DNA of 35,272 nt, taken from the NCBI GenBank assembly GCA_946186115.1, contig CAMHLV010000033.1, forward strand, positions 1-35,272, in the 5' to 3' direction. A program made the translations under genes and the position numbers. Shown here in pieces: positions 1-7,224 of the stretch. Source of the stretch: an uncultured Prevotella sp. (lineage in GTDB: Bacteria > Bacteroidota > Bacteroidia > Bacteroidales > Bacteroidaceae). Below the pieces are notes generated by a model. That model was not told where the DNA came from and did not search any database. It worked only from the letters and a program-made list of their open reading frames with translations. Positions within the stretch are counted from its first letter, which is position 1. The number at the start of each line of letters is the position of its first letter.

Positions 1-2
1 TC

Positions 3-920
3 GGCTCTAAGGCAGGCATCATCTACAACTATGTGTTCTATCCGTCGCGACAAGGAAACAAGGAAATCAAGCTCAACCAGATTGCACTGAGTAAGATTCA
101 GACGTTCCATACTACTTTTGGTGAGGACAACCAGATCTATTCGACAGAAGAGATTATCGACCGTGATCTTGACAAGCTTTTCAAGGAAAGCATCAAGCGC
201 GAACAGGAAGACCGCAACCTTGAACTGCCGTTCTATGAGGAACTGCGAGCACTCTATCAGCAGAACCGCAAGGAGTATAAGCGCATCGAAAGACTATCGC
301 TGAGAAGTCGAACAGGCCGTGAGCCTCGTGAATTGGATGGCGTTACTCTTTCTGGCGATTCATTGGTATTCCTCAAAACCAATTTCCGCAAATTGTTCTA
401 TCTGGTGAACGACCAGCAGACGCGCGAATTGTCTGTACTCGATGCCCTCAATTACTTCAAGGCCAAGCCGGAAGAGAAGGCCGTACCTCGTATCCCACAG
501 CATCATGAGCATGTGGAGAAAGCCCTGAAGGAATTCAACAAAACCAAGGAACAGGAACTGCACGAGGAGGAATCGAACCAGAACCAGCGCAGCAATCTTG
601 GTGCTCAGGTCACTACGGCTGTCAGTCTGCTTAACAGTATGCTGCCGCATATCGATGATGGCGATACCCGACTGAAGATTATCCAACTGAAAGAGTTGGC
701 AGAGCGAGGCACAATCACCTATATCGCTAAGCGTCTGCAACGTATTCAAAAGGACTTGCAGCGTCAAGGTGGCAGTAAGGCGAAACTGACCTTTGAAGAT
801 GCGCTAAAGCAAGTGCTCGACATGGCCAACAAATACAATACCTATTATCGCGAGAGCCAGCATGCAGAGGAAGAATCTGCTGCTGTCATCATCCTCTCAG
901 AATCTTTCAGTAAATCGTAA
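3..920 (+). CDS. C-terminal part of a defence-locus helicase (5' end outside window)
   Basis: The frame is open from the first full codon (base 3), and the GTG at 33 is internal, so only the C-terminal ~305 residues are present. The opening segment (GSKAGIIYNYVFYPSRQGN) followed by KIQTFHTTFGEDNQIYS resembles the region just past the last helicase motifs in SNF2/DEAD-like helicases encoded beside Eco57I-type methyltransferases. The rest is charged and largely helical (about residues 55-290), with no catalytic motif left in view. The methyltransferase follows 30 bp downstream on the same strand, so the two probably form one operon of a restriction or DISARM/BREX-like system; which class cannot be settled without the upstream half. 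Helicase identity is family recognition, not a visible Walker motif. Confidence 0.68.
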   Translation, partial: GSKAGIIYNYVFYPSRQGNKEIKLNQIALSKIQTFHTTFGEDNQIYSTEEIIDRDLDKLFKESIKREQEDRNLELPFYEELRALYQQNRKEYKRIERLSLRSRTGREPRELDGVTLSGDSLVFLKTNFRKLFYLVNDQQTRELSVLDALNYFKAKPEEKAVPRIPQHHEHVEKALKEFNKTKEQELHEEESNQNQRSNLGAQVTTAVSLLNSMLPHIDDGDTRLKIIQLKELAERGTITYIAKRLQRIQKDLQRQGGSKAKLTFEDALKQVLDMANKYNTYYRESQHAEEESAAVIILSESFSKS

Positions 921-944
921 ATTGTAAATCGTCAAATCGTAAAT
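911..944 (+). repeat. Heptamer-period tandem repeat at helicase/methyltransferase junction
   Basis: Units TAAATCG, TAAATTG, TAAATCG, TCAAATCG and TAAATG follow each other with a 7-base period (one unit has 8). The repeat covers the helicase stop codon and most of the intergenic gap. It is of the same style as the repeats at 1861, 9796, 9846 and 19965. Confidence 0.75.
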
Positions 945-950
945 GTCTTT

Positions 951-3900
951 ATGGATTATAAAAGCGTCATTGAATCAAGATATAATCGCCAAAACTGGCA
1001 GTTGCTGTTGCACGACATTTTTGGCAACAAGATAAAGTTTTGGAATACGCCATCAACGATTCCAACAAGTAGTCAGTTTGCTAAGCAGGCATTATGGCTG
1101 GGTACTATCACATTGAGCGATAACCAGACCATTAGCATCTACGAAGTGGAACTCTCTGATAGCGTAGATATAGAACGTAACCGCAGAGGCATCCGCGATA
1201 TGTTGCTGACCGACTGGCGGAACAACGGCAATGCTGGTGCCTTCATGTTCTGCTATCGCAAGAACGAGAGTGTGCTCCGTTTCTCATACGTTAGTGAAGC
1301 CTGGACGTTTGCCGATGATGGCAGTTACCAGAAAGAATCGACAGATGCCAAACGCTTTACTTATCTGCTTGGTGAAGGTCATCGCAGTCGTACCGCCATT
1401 CAGCAGTTTGAGAAACTGCGTGACAGCAGCCTCACCTTGAAAGACCTGACCAAAGCATTCTCTGTGGATGCGGTCAGCGATATGTTCTTCGATGGCTACA
1501 AGAAACAATACGAAGACATCATCCAATACATCACGGGCAAGCGGATGGTCAAGGTGGGCAACAAGTGGGAGGAGCAAATCAAAAACGACCCCTGCCAGGA
1601 AATCATGCAGGAGTTTACCCACTTCCAGAATCCTGAAAAGGCTGTACGTGACTATGTGAAGAAACTGATGGGCCGACTCGTATTCCTCCAGTTCCTACAG
1701 AAGAAAGGTTGGTTGGGTGTGCCTGCTGGCGCTGAATGGGGAACGGGTGATGCAGAGTTTATCCAAACCCTCTTCGCCCAATGCCAGGATAAAGACCACT
1801 TTATAGATAATGTGTTGGAACCTCTATTCAACGACCTGAACACAGAGCGCGAAGGTGATAATTGTCAATTATCAATTGTCAATTGTCAATTCAAGGTTCC
1901 ATACTTGAACGGTGGCTTGTTCGAGCGTGATGCCACAGACGAAACGGCGTTTCCTCTGCCAGCCAAATATATGCAGAGCCTGCTTGACTTCTTTGCCTCC
2001 TACAACTTCACAATTGACGAGAACGACCCAGATGATGCAGAGGTTGGTGTTGACCCAGAGATGTTGGGCCGCATCTTTGAGAACCTGCTTGAAGATAACA
2101 AAGATAAGGGAGCCTTCTATACTCCCAAGGAAATCGTCAGCTATATGTGTCGCGAAAGCCTCATTGCCTATCTCCAAACAGGCATAGAGGACGAGACTAC
2201 CAAAGAAGCTATCCGTCAGTTTGTAACTACTCATGATGTCAATGCTCTTGGCACTAACGACAGGTTCCGTCAACAAGTGGATGAAGCGCTTTGTAATGTT
2301 AAGATATGCGACCCTGCTATTGGTTCTGGCGCATTCCCAATGGGCCTGCTCAAAGAACTCTTCCAATGTCGCACAGCCCTCGAAGGAATCGACCAACATC
2401 AGGCAGCAGTAATCAAGAAGCACATCATCCAGCAGAATATCTATGGCGTAGATATCGAGCGTGGTGCCGTTGATATTGCCCGCCTCCGTTTCTGGCTATC
2501 CCTGATTGTTGATGAAGAAACGCCGCAGGCTCTGCCCAACCTCGACTTCAAGATTATGCAGGGCAATTCGCTGTTAGAGCAATACAAGGGTGTTGACCTC
2601 TCAACGATGACAGAGAAGAAGGCCGACGAATCAGGTATGCTTTCCATTTTCGATAGTATGTTGGATGTCTATCGTCTCGACTTACGTAAGATGCTGGCCA
2701 AATATTATGATTGCACAGACCATCATGAGAAGCAATCCCTTCGTAAAGAGATTGTAGAAAATGTGAAGAAGCAACTCAAAGAACAAGGCATTAATGTTGA
2801 CTTTGGCGACCTCTATCTCTCTGGCAATAATCAGTTTATGCTTTGGCACACTTGGTTCTATGATGTGTTCTCACAAGGAGGTTTTGATATAGTGATTGGC
2901 AATCCGCCGTATGGTGCCAATATTGATAAAGACATTGAGATATACAAAAAGAAATATAAGGCATTGGTAAAGAACTATGCAGATATCTACAAAATGTTTA
3001 TTGGAGAAGGATTGAATATCTCAAATGTTAGAACAGGTTATCTATGTTACATAACACCTAATACATATTTAAGCCAACCTCGTTATAAAGATATTCGTTC
3101 AATTCTTGTTGATTATAAGATTGAAAAAGTAGTTAATTTGGGGATGGGCGTTTTTGAGAATGCAGTAGTTCCTGTCTGCATATCATTAATTAAAAACACA
3201 ACCACTGATGGTATTATTAAGTATATGGATGCAAGTAAATCAAATAACTGGCTTGTTAATGGTGTTGTCGAGATAGTAAAGACAGATGAAGTAAAGAAAC
3301 AAAGCGATTTGAATTTCTTGCCTTCTACATCTATTGGTACTCTTTTGTTTAATGATGTTTTTGATATACGCGATGCAGGCATACAATATCACAGAAGTAA
3401 TATTGGTCTTAAAAACAAAGGAGGAAATGATCTCTATGAACGTCTGTTTAATGAAAACAAGATGTACTTTATGAATAGTCATCCTGTTTGGTATGGAAAA
3501 TTAATAAACCGCTATTATTGTTCTCCTGATACAGATGAATTCTTTAATCTAGACTATAAAACAATATTGAAATCAAACGAGCAGGTTAGTTTCAATAAAG
3601 AAGCATTTGCTAGAAAGGATAAAATAATTTGGAGACAAACTGCACCATATCCTATCGCAACAATAGACACCAACTACATTTGGTTTAGAAATACTATTCA
3701 ATGTGCTTGGGTCAGGGAAGAATATTCGAGCAAGATAAGCATGCTCGCATTTCTTGCAATTATTAACTCCTCATATATCCGATTCCTCTACAACAAGCTT
3801 GTTCAGGAATCTGGTAGAGTATTTCCTCAGGTAAAGTTGACTCATCTTAAAAAGTTACCTATAGTACTTCCAGACGAGCAACAAGGAAAAGATTTGGCAG

Positions 3901-4040
3901 AATTGGCGAATAAAATTGTAAACATAAAACGTGACAATCCTACTGCCGATACCACACTCTTGGAATCAGAAATTGACCATCTGGTTTATCGACTCTATGA
4001 TTTATCAGAGGAGGAAATTGTTGTTATAGAAGAATCATAG
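951..4040 (+). CDS. Eco57I-like adenine-specific DNA methyltransferase (restriction/defence)
   Basis: This 1029-aa protein should transfer a methyl group from S-adenosylmethionine to N6 of adenine in a specific DNA site. A conserved segment GAFYTPKEIV lies near residue 387, SAM-binding motif I (DPAIGSGAFPMG) begins at residue 454, and catalytic motif IV is NPPY at 651-654. The N-terminal ~350 residues are helical and typical of long Eco57I/PglX-like enzymes. The C-terminal ~350 residues should hold target recognition. From about base 2930 to 3880 the DNA is clearly richer in A and T than the flanks, consistent with an exchanged recognition module. Around residues 304-314 a heptamer repeat is translated in frame (NCQLSIVNCQ). 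It follows the helicase by 30 bp and precedes two small coupled genes. No nuclease motif was recognised, so cleavage may depend on the helicase or other subunits. Confidence 0.9.
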   Translation: MDYKSVIESRYNRQNWQLLLHDIFGNKIKFWNTPSTIPTSSQFAKQALWLGTITLSDNQTISIYEVELSDSVDIERNRRGIRDMLLTDWRNNGNAGAFMFCYRKNESVLRFSYVSEAWTFADDGSYQKESTDAKRFTYLLGEGHRSRTAIQQFEKLRDSSLTLKDLTKAFSVDAVSDMFFDGYKKQYEDIIQYITGKRMVKVGNKWEEQIKNDPCQEIMQEFTHFQNPEKAVRDYVKKLMGRLVFLQFLQKKGWLGVPAGAEWGTGDAEFIQTLFAQCQDKDHFIDNVLEPLFNDLNTEREGDNCQLSIVNCQFKVPYLNGGLFERDATDETAFPLPAKYMQSLLDFFASYNFTIDENDPDDAEVGVDPEMLGRIFENLLEDNKDKGAFYTPKEIVSYMCRESLIAYLQTGIEDETTKEAIRQFVTTHDVNALGTNDRFRQQVDEALCNVKICDPAIGSGAFPMGLLKELFQCRTALEGIDQHQAAVIKKHIIQQNIYGVDIERGAVDIARLRFWLSLIVDEETPQALPNLDFKIMQGNSLLEQYKGVDLSTMTEKKADESGMLSIFDSMLDVYRLDLRKMLAKYYDCTDHHEKQSLRKEIVENVKKQLKEQGINVDFGDLYLSGNNQFMLWHTWFYDVFSQGGFDIVIGNPPYGANIDKDIEIYKKKYKALVKNYADIYKMFIGEGLNISNVRTGYLCYITPNTYLSQPRYKDIRSILVDYKIEKVVNLGMGVFENAVVPVCISLIKNTTTDGIIKYMDASKSNNWLVNGVVEIVKTDEVKKQSDLNFLPSTSIGTLLFNDVFDIRDAGIQYHRSNIGLKNKGGNDLYERLFNENKMYFMNSHPVWYGKLINRYYCSPDTDEFFNLDYKTILKSNEQVSFNKEAFARKDKIIWRQTAPYPIATIDTNYIWFRNTIQCAWVREEYSSKISMLAFLAIINSSYIRFLYNKLVQESGRVFPQVKLTHLKKLPIVLPDEQQGKDLAELANKIVNIKRDNPTADTTLLESEIDHLVYRLYDLSEEEIVVIEES
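1861..1892 (+). repeat. Heptamer repeat translated inside the methyltransferase
   Basis: ATTGTCA occurs four times in tandem (second copy ATTATCA), followed by a partial ATTC. It encodes NCQLSIVNCQ between LNTEREGD and FKVPYLNGG. The same 7-mer family (CAATTAT/CAATTTA) occurs between genes at 9846-9859, so this looks like an intergenic repeat that expanded within, or was inserted into, a surface loop without breaking the frame. Confidence 0.75.
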
Positions 4041-4051
4041 CACTACATAAT

Positions 4052-4378
4052 ATGGAAGGTAAAGTAAGAAAGAAAAAATCACCCGCATTATCGTTACGGG
4101 TGACTATTAATAGAAAGAAAATACAAGAGAAAAATGCCACAGAGACATTCCTTTCCGCAATTAAGGCATTAGGGCCTGAGCATGTTGCAAACTTACAGGA
4201 CATCCGCATTGAAGGATTTCCTTTGGTCGTGTCCTCTATGGATTGTCGAATGCAAATGAGGCAGTTGGGAAAAGGTTGGTTTGTTTGTACTCACATGCCA
4301 ACAAAGAGCAAAAAGAGTTTACTTGAAAGAATCGCAAAACAGTTGGATGTTAATATCAAAGTAGAGATTATTGAATGA
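4052..4378 (+). CDS. Small protein of the restriction locus, shares a domain with the next gene
   Basis: A 108-aa basic protein of no family I recognise, starting 11 bp after the methyltransferase stop. Residues 1-25 are Lys/Arg-rich. The rest (NATETFLSAIKALG, then GKGWFVCTHM, then KSLLERIAKQLDVNIKVEI) matches, in the same order and spacing, the C-terminal half of the next product (QAIDTFIDALRKIG, CDGWYIYSNI, EDLKRISDHYHLGLKIE). The pattern T-F-x-x-A-[IL]-K-x-[IL]-G followed by GW[FY] is shared, so the two are probably duplicates of one domain. The gap to the next ATG is a single base, indicating translational coupling. A role in the restriction/defence complex is inferred from position only. 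Confidence 0.8.
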   Translation: MEGKVRKKKSPALSLRVTINRKKIQEKNATETFLSAIKALGPEHVANLQDIRIEGFPLVVSSMDCRMQMRQLGKGWFVCTHMPTKSKKSLLERIAKQLDVNIKVEIIE

Positions 4379-4379
4379 T

Positions 4380-5051
4380 ATGACGAAACTCGAAAAGCTA
4401 TACAGCATCATTGAAAACTCTCGCGATGTGGGAGTGAAACTACCTAAAGGTGTGCTCCAACAGGTGGAAGAATTGGAGGAGGGTATCATCAAGGAAGAGA
4501 TATTGCCTGCATTGGGCAATGATATCGCACCACGCTTGGAACCCATCAAGCGTGATTTGGTGCTCGTAGTGGAGTATCATCCTGGTGAGCCTATTAGTGT
4601 TGCGCTAAGTCGTAAAACAAAAATTAGTGAGATCATGGGCGCCAAGACGCTGACACCTCGCAGCAGTACGCCTGTAAAAAGCGAAGAGGAACCAACGGAG
4701 GTGAAACCACATGAACCAACAAAACACATAGAGAACACCACGAAAGGTATGCGCGTCACCTTCCCTGACGGCACCGTCATCTGGCATCGCCAAGCTATCG
4801 ACACCTTCATCGATGCTCTCAGAAAGATTGGCTTGGAGCGCATCCCGGCCGTAGGCATCCAGCATGGTAATGGCTACAACCTCGTCAGCAAAGACAAGCG
4901 TCCCACAATGCCTGGCCGCATCTGGCAGCATGAGTGCGATGGCTGGTACATCTACTCAAACATCAGCAATGGGACCAAAGCTGAAGATTTGAAGCGTATC
5001 TCCGACCACTATCATCTCGGGCTAAAGATAGAAGAAGGTAAGCCAGAATAA
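4380..5051 (+). CDS. Two-part protein of the restriction locus, paralogous C-terminal domain
   Basis: A 223-aa protein. I chose the ATG at 4380, one base after the previous stop, rather than the in-frame TTG at 4371. Residues 1-75 form a helical/beta unit (LEKLYSIIENSRDVGVKLPK, then LVLVVEYHPGEPISVALSRK); 80-118 is a Pro/Glu/Lys-rich linker; 120-223 repeats the domain seen in the preceding 108-aa protein (RVTFPDGTVIWHRQAIDTF, GWYIYSNI, LKRISDHYHLGLKIE). It is last in the helicase-methyltransferase operon. The duplicated domain suggests a nucleic-acid or partner-binding accessory module; no catalytic motif is visible. Function unknown. Confidence 0.82.
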   Translation: MTKLEKLYSIIENSRDVGVKLPKGVLQQVEELEEGIIKEEILPALGNDIAPRLEPIKRDLVLVVEYHPGEPISVALSRKTKISEIMGAKTLTPRSSTPVKSEEEPTEVKPHEPTKHIENTTKGMRVTFPDGTVIWHRQAIDTFIDALRKIGLERIPAVGIQHGNGYNLVSKDKRPTMPGRIWQHECDGWYIYSNISNGTKAEDLKRISDHYHLGLKIEEGKPE

Positions 5052-5067
5052 AATAATAGTTTAATTA

Positions 5068-5100
5068 TTTGGAAGTTTCAGAAATTCTTTCTATCTTTGC
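5068..5100 (+). promoter_or_regulatory. Bacteroidota-type promoter for the candidate RNA
   Basis: TTTG at 5068-5071 is followed after 20 bp by TATCTTTGC at 5092-5100, a good match to the Bacteroidota -33/-7 consensus. It predicts a start near 5105, where the first hairpin of the RNA begins. No reading frame starts downstream. Confidence 0.75.
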
Positions 5101-5104
5101 ACCG

Positions 5105-5295
5105 TCAGAAGGAGGTTCTGATTGCTTGGACTAGTACAAGCGAGGGGTTGTAAGACCTGCCTCAGAATACGGTCGCAGAAGGGAAATATCACCAGATTCC
5201 CGTCCTAAGGGTCATTCTTTAGCTGCGAAAACGGGGAGTAAGCCCGTATCGACCCTGCTCCATTTTAAAAGTCACCTTCGGGTGGCTTTTATTTT
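5105..5295 (+). ncRNA. Candidate structured non-coding RNA, family not recognised
   Basis: About 190 nt lie between a clear promoter and a terminator with no reading frame. Perfect stems seen by eye: 5105-5110/5116-5121 with loop GGAGG; 5124-5128/5137-5141; 5142-5148/5155-5163 with a 2-nt bulge; 5173-5178/5223-5228 (TCGCAG/CTGCGA) enclosing 5181-5185/5197-5201 and a weaker 5205-5209/5217-5222; 5231-5235/5243-5247; and AGGGTC 5208-5213 with GACCCT 5251-5256, which would form a pseudoknot across the 5173/5228 stem. ATACGG 5167-5172 can pair with CCGTAT 5244-5249 as an alternative to the 5231/5247 hairpin. No tmRNA, RNase P or SRP consensus was recognised. Bacteroidales-1/6S-like RNA or a defence-associated RNA are possible. 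Confidence 0.65.
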
Positions 5296-5296
5296 T
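5265..5296. terminator. Bidirectional intrinsic terminator
   Basis: AAAAGTCACC, tetraloop TTCG and GGTGGCTTTT form a stable hairpin followed by a T-rich tract, with an A/T-rich tract on the left flank as well. It ends the + strand RNA and also lies across the stop codon (5289-5291) of the convergent nuclease gene. Confidence 0.85.
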
Positions 5297-5836
5297 CGTA
5301 TTGGCGTCGGAACGTTACATAGAAATCAGGACTATTAGTCCACCTCCGAAATACTGAAATCATTTTCCTTCCCTTAAATATAAGAACCTCCAAAGCGTTA
5401 GGATTATCATAAAAATACTTCATTATCTGCTTGGCCATCAAACGCGGATCATATTGAGTACGGACATTTAACAGTGTACGATTGGTTTGACCTATCGATT
5501 CCATCAGTCTGTTGCTCAGCGAGGTCTTTCCAGAAATGGTTTTCAAGTCGTACATCTTATACACCCCTCTATTTTCGAAGATAAAGTCGGCGGTACGAAT
5601 GCCTTTGGGATTGGGGAGAATATACACTTTGTTACCGTGCGCTACTGCCTTGCGTGCAGCATCAAGTAACATGGGAAATCATCACGATGACTACCTTCTG
5701 CTGCAAATATATCCCTTTCATTTTCAACAACCTTGAAAATGTTATATTGAGCCAGCATTTTCAGCTGACGCACGAAGTCTGCTCCTTGCAGAATGTGAAG
5801 CCGTGCTAGTTCAAGTGCAATATCGTTTTCTGGCAT
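5289..5836 (-). pseudogene. CdiA-tRNase-like / PD-(D/E)XK-type nuclease, split by a one-base frameshift
   Basis: Two overlapping minus-strand frames form one protein. The first, from the ATG at 5836, begins MPENDIALELARLHILQGAD and runs to ...EGSHRDDF. The second, in another frame from about 5672, continues MLLDAARKAVAHG, NKVYILPNPKGIRTADFIF, YKMYDLKTISGKTSLSNRL and IGQTNRTLLNV. The D(FIF)...DLK arrangement is the usual acid-x-Lys core of CdiA C-terminal tRNase-like nucleases found in contact-dependent toxins and phage-type proteins. The break lies in the TTTCCC stretch around 5672-5690. Either the gene is dead or one base is wrong in the assembly. It follows the 52-aa gene by 3 bp and ends in the shared terminator. 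As a complete protein it would be ~180 aa. Confidence 0.65.
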
Positions 5837-5839
5837 TTC

Positions 5840-5998
5840 CTATTTTGTGATTACATCTGCTTGGCTATCTCCAAGTTGCGCTTCATGTACTGCGCAAAGT
5901 CGCTCGAGCTCATTGGCGATTGCTGCGATGCGGCTATTTTCCGCATCTTGCGCTCCGTCACCTCCTTGTGGAACTGGTTGAGAAATGTCATGATTCAT
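5840..5998 (-). CDS. Small 52-aa partner of the nuclease-like gene
   Basis: The product starts MNHDISQPVPQGGDGAQDAE and continues as an amphipathic helix (SRIAAIANELERLCAVHEAQ). I chose the ATG at 5998 because a near-ideal promoter lies just upstream at 6019-6050, which rules out the longer hydrophobic N-terminal extension to 6109. Its stop is 3 bp before the ATG of the nuclease-like gene, so the pair is an operon. Possible antitoxin or structural partner; no family recognised. Confidence 0.6.
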   Translation of the reverse strand: MNHDISQPVPQGGDGAQDAENSRIAAIANELERLCAVHEAQLGDSQADVITK

Positions 5999-6018
5999 CT
6001 TTCTTTTAAATAACTGCT

Positions 6019-6050
6019 GCAAAATTAGGTAAAAACTCTGGAAAAACAAA
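6019..6050 (-). promoter_or_regulatory. Bacteroidota-type promoter of the nuclease pair
   Basis: Reading the minus strand, TTTG (6050-6047), a 19-bp spacer, then TAATTTTGC (6027-6019). It matches the consensus in both boxes and spacing, and gives a start near 6012, 14 bp before the ATG at 5998. Confidence 0.75.
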
Positions 6051-6064
6051 AGAAAAGGATATAA

Positions 6065-6177
6065 AAAAACTATAATTGGTATCAATATGACAAAGTCCTT
6101 GCTAAGCATTACGGCTTTACTGAAGAAGAACTCGACTTTATCATCAATTACGACATCAAATACCGTATGGGTGATTG
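6065..6177 (+). pseudogene. C-terminal scrap of an Eco57I-type methyltransferase/RM gene
   Basis: On the + strand the open frame reads YDKVLAKHYGFTEEELDF then IINYDIKYRMG, the kind of tail I associate with C-termini of long Bacteroidota Eco57I-like methyltransferases. There is no start and no upstream domain. The resemblance ends where the inverted repeat at 6178 begins, although the frame stays open to 6265. It differs from the intact methyltransferase at 951-4040, so it would be the remnant of a second RM gene. Confidence 0.55.
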
Positions 6178-6311
6178 GATCACGGGGTCGGTTCTAGTGA
6201 TCATTTTTCAAGACAGACAAAGTATAAATGGAAATACAAATGAAGCAAGTAATGAATTGTCATAAAGATAACGGACTTCTGAATATGATCAGAAGAACCG
6301 ACCCCATGATC
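6178..6311. mobile_element. 134-bp segment bounded by 31-32 bp inverted repeats (MITE-like)
   Basis: Left arm 6178-6209 and the reverse complement of 6281-6311 share GATCA, GGGGTCGGTTCT and TGATCAT in the same order, with only a few mismatches and one gap. GGGGTCGGTTCT/AGAACCGACCCC is perfect. Each arm carries GATCA/TGATC near its ends. The 71-bp centre encodes nothing recognisable. It sits between a truncated methyltransferase tail and the 3' end of a DNA-repair gene. No target-site duplication was identified, so a large stem-loop is the alternative. Confidence 0.5.
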
Positions 6312-6335
6312 ATTTGCTGCCATCCAGATGGAGGG

Positions 6336-7118
6336 CTAATTCTTCTCGGTCATGTATTTCCAATAGCGGCGGGGCATGTCGCTGAGTTGCTTCTTGGGAT
6401 TCATCCGTTCCTTGATGCAGATGGCTTTGAAGTAGGTGCGCCAGAGGTTCTGGAACATCTCGTCGTCGGCACTCAGCACATCGGCATCGAGCTTGCCATC
6501 GGACAGGTTGAATGGCACGGCGGCCTCGTTCTCGAAGGTGACGTGCGTGACCGCATTGCCGTCGTAATAATAGCCATAGTGGCGCTTGGCATCGTAGATG
6601 AGCCAGGGTTGGTCGTTGAAGCGGTCCTGAAAGTGGTCGGTGACGAGCGGCAGCACGTTATGGTCGGGCGAGACAACGGCGAGATAGGTGCCATCCTTGG
6701 CTTTCTGGAAACGGATGAACTGCTTCATGCGCAGCTGTTCGTGGAGCACGCGGCGGCAGGTGTTACGAACGGCCAGCACATCTTCGTCGGAAGCGTTGTT
6801 CTCGATACTTGGCGCACCTGCGGGTTGTCGGAACACCTTACATATAAAGCGGAAGAGCGGCAGGTTGAGTGCCCGTTCTTCTGACATCCAGCTGAGCGTG
6901 ATGACACGCAGTCCCGTCTTTGACAAGTGTTTCTCAAGTCCTTTCCACACCCTTGACGCTTTCTCGCCGTCTGTCACCACCCGATGCGGTTCGTCGGCAA
7001 ACAGCGGCAGCTGCTCCTCCTCCGACAGCAGGAATTCCGGCTGCTGGTGCAGGAAGAAAGCGTCGAACACGGCCGTCAACAATCCTTCAAAGGTATTATC
7101 GAAGATGTAAATCGTCAT
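6336..7118 (-). CDS. DUF4130 / TIGR03915-family putative DNA repair protein
   Basis: A 260-aa cytosolic protein matching the family found almost always next to a TIGR03916 radical SAM protein. The start MTIYIFDNTFEGLLTAVFDA is the typical N-terminus, so I place the start at 7118 rather than the upstream in-frame 7163, which would precede the promoter. The second half (VVSPDHNVLPLVTDHFQDRF, WLIYDAKRHYGYYYDG, MPRRYWKYM at the end) is the DUF4130 portion. The family is thought to act with the radical SAM partner in DNA modification or repair; the reaction is not established. Here the two genes diverge, with a shared 106-bp promoter region. A -7 box TATCTTTGT lies at 7139-7131, 12 bp before the start. 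Confidence 0.88.
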   Translation of the reverse strand: MTIYIFDNTFEGLLTAVFDAFFLHQQPEFLLSEEEQLPLFADEPHRVVTDGEKASRVWKGLEKHLSKTGLRVITLSWMSEERALNLPLFRFICKVFRQPAGAPSIENNASDEDVLAVRNTCRRVLHEQLRMKQFIRFQKAKDGTYLAVVSPDHNVLPLVTDHFQDRFNDQPWLIYDAKRHYGYYYDGNAVTHVTFENEAAVPFNLSDGKLDADVLSADDEMFQNLWRTYFKAICIKERMNPKKQLSDMPRRYWKYMTEKN

Positions 7119-7130
7119 GACATTCAGCCT

Positions 7131-7201
7131 ACAAAGATAGTGCTTTTTTAATAATTCTGCCAAAGAACGTCAACTATTTGGAGTTTTTTTGCTATTTTTG
7201 C
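7131..7201. promoter_or_regulatory. Divergent promoter region of the DUF4130 / radical SAM pair
   Basis: On the minus strand, TTTG (7164-7161) and TATCTTTGT (7139-7131) with a 21-bp spacer drive the DUF4130 gene. On the plus strand, TATTTTTGC (7193-7201) precedes the radical SAM ATG at 7225; no clear -33 box was seen for it. Confidence 0.6.
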
Positions 7202-7224
7202 ACCATATTTTTGACAACAAGGCC

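Noticed and set aside
5105..5295. tmRNA, RNase P RNA, SRP RNA or retron RNA as identity of the structured RNA
   Set aside because: None of the conserved segments of the first three was found, and no reverse transcriptase is encoded nearby; the family is left open.
6228..6884. 218-codon plus-strand frame
   Set aside because: It runs antisense through the DUF4130 gene, which has recognised family motifs; only its first ~80 bases are outside that gene and they belong to the inverted-repeat segment.
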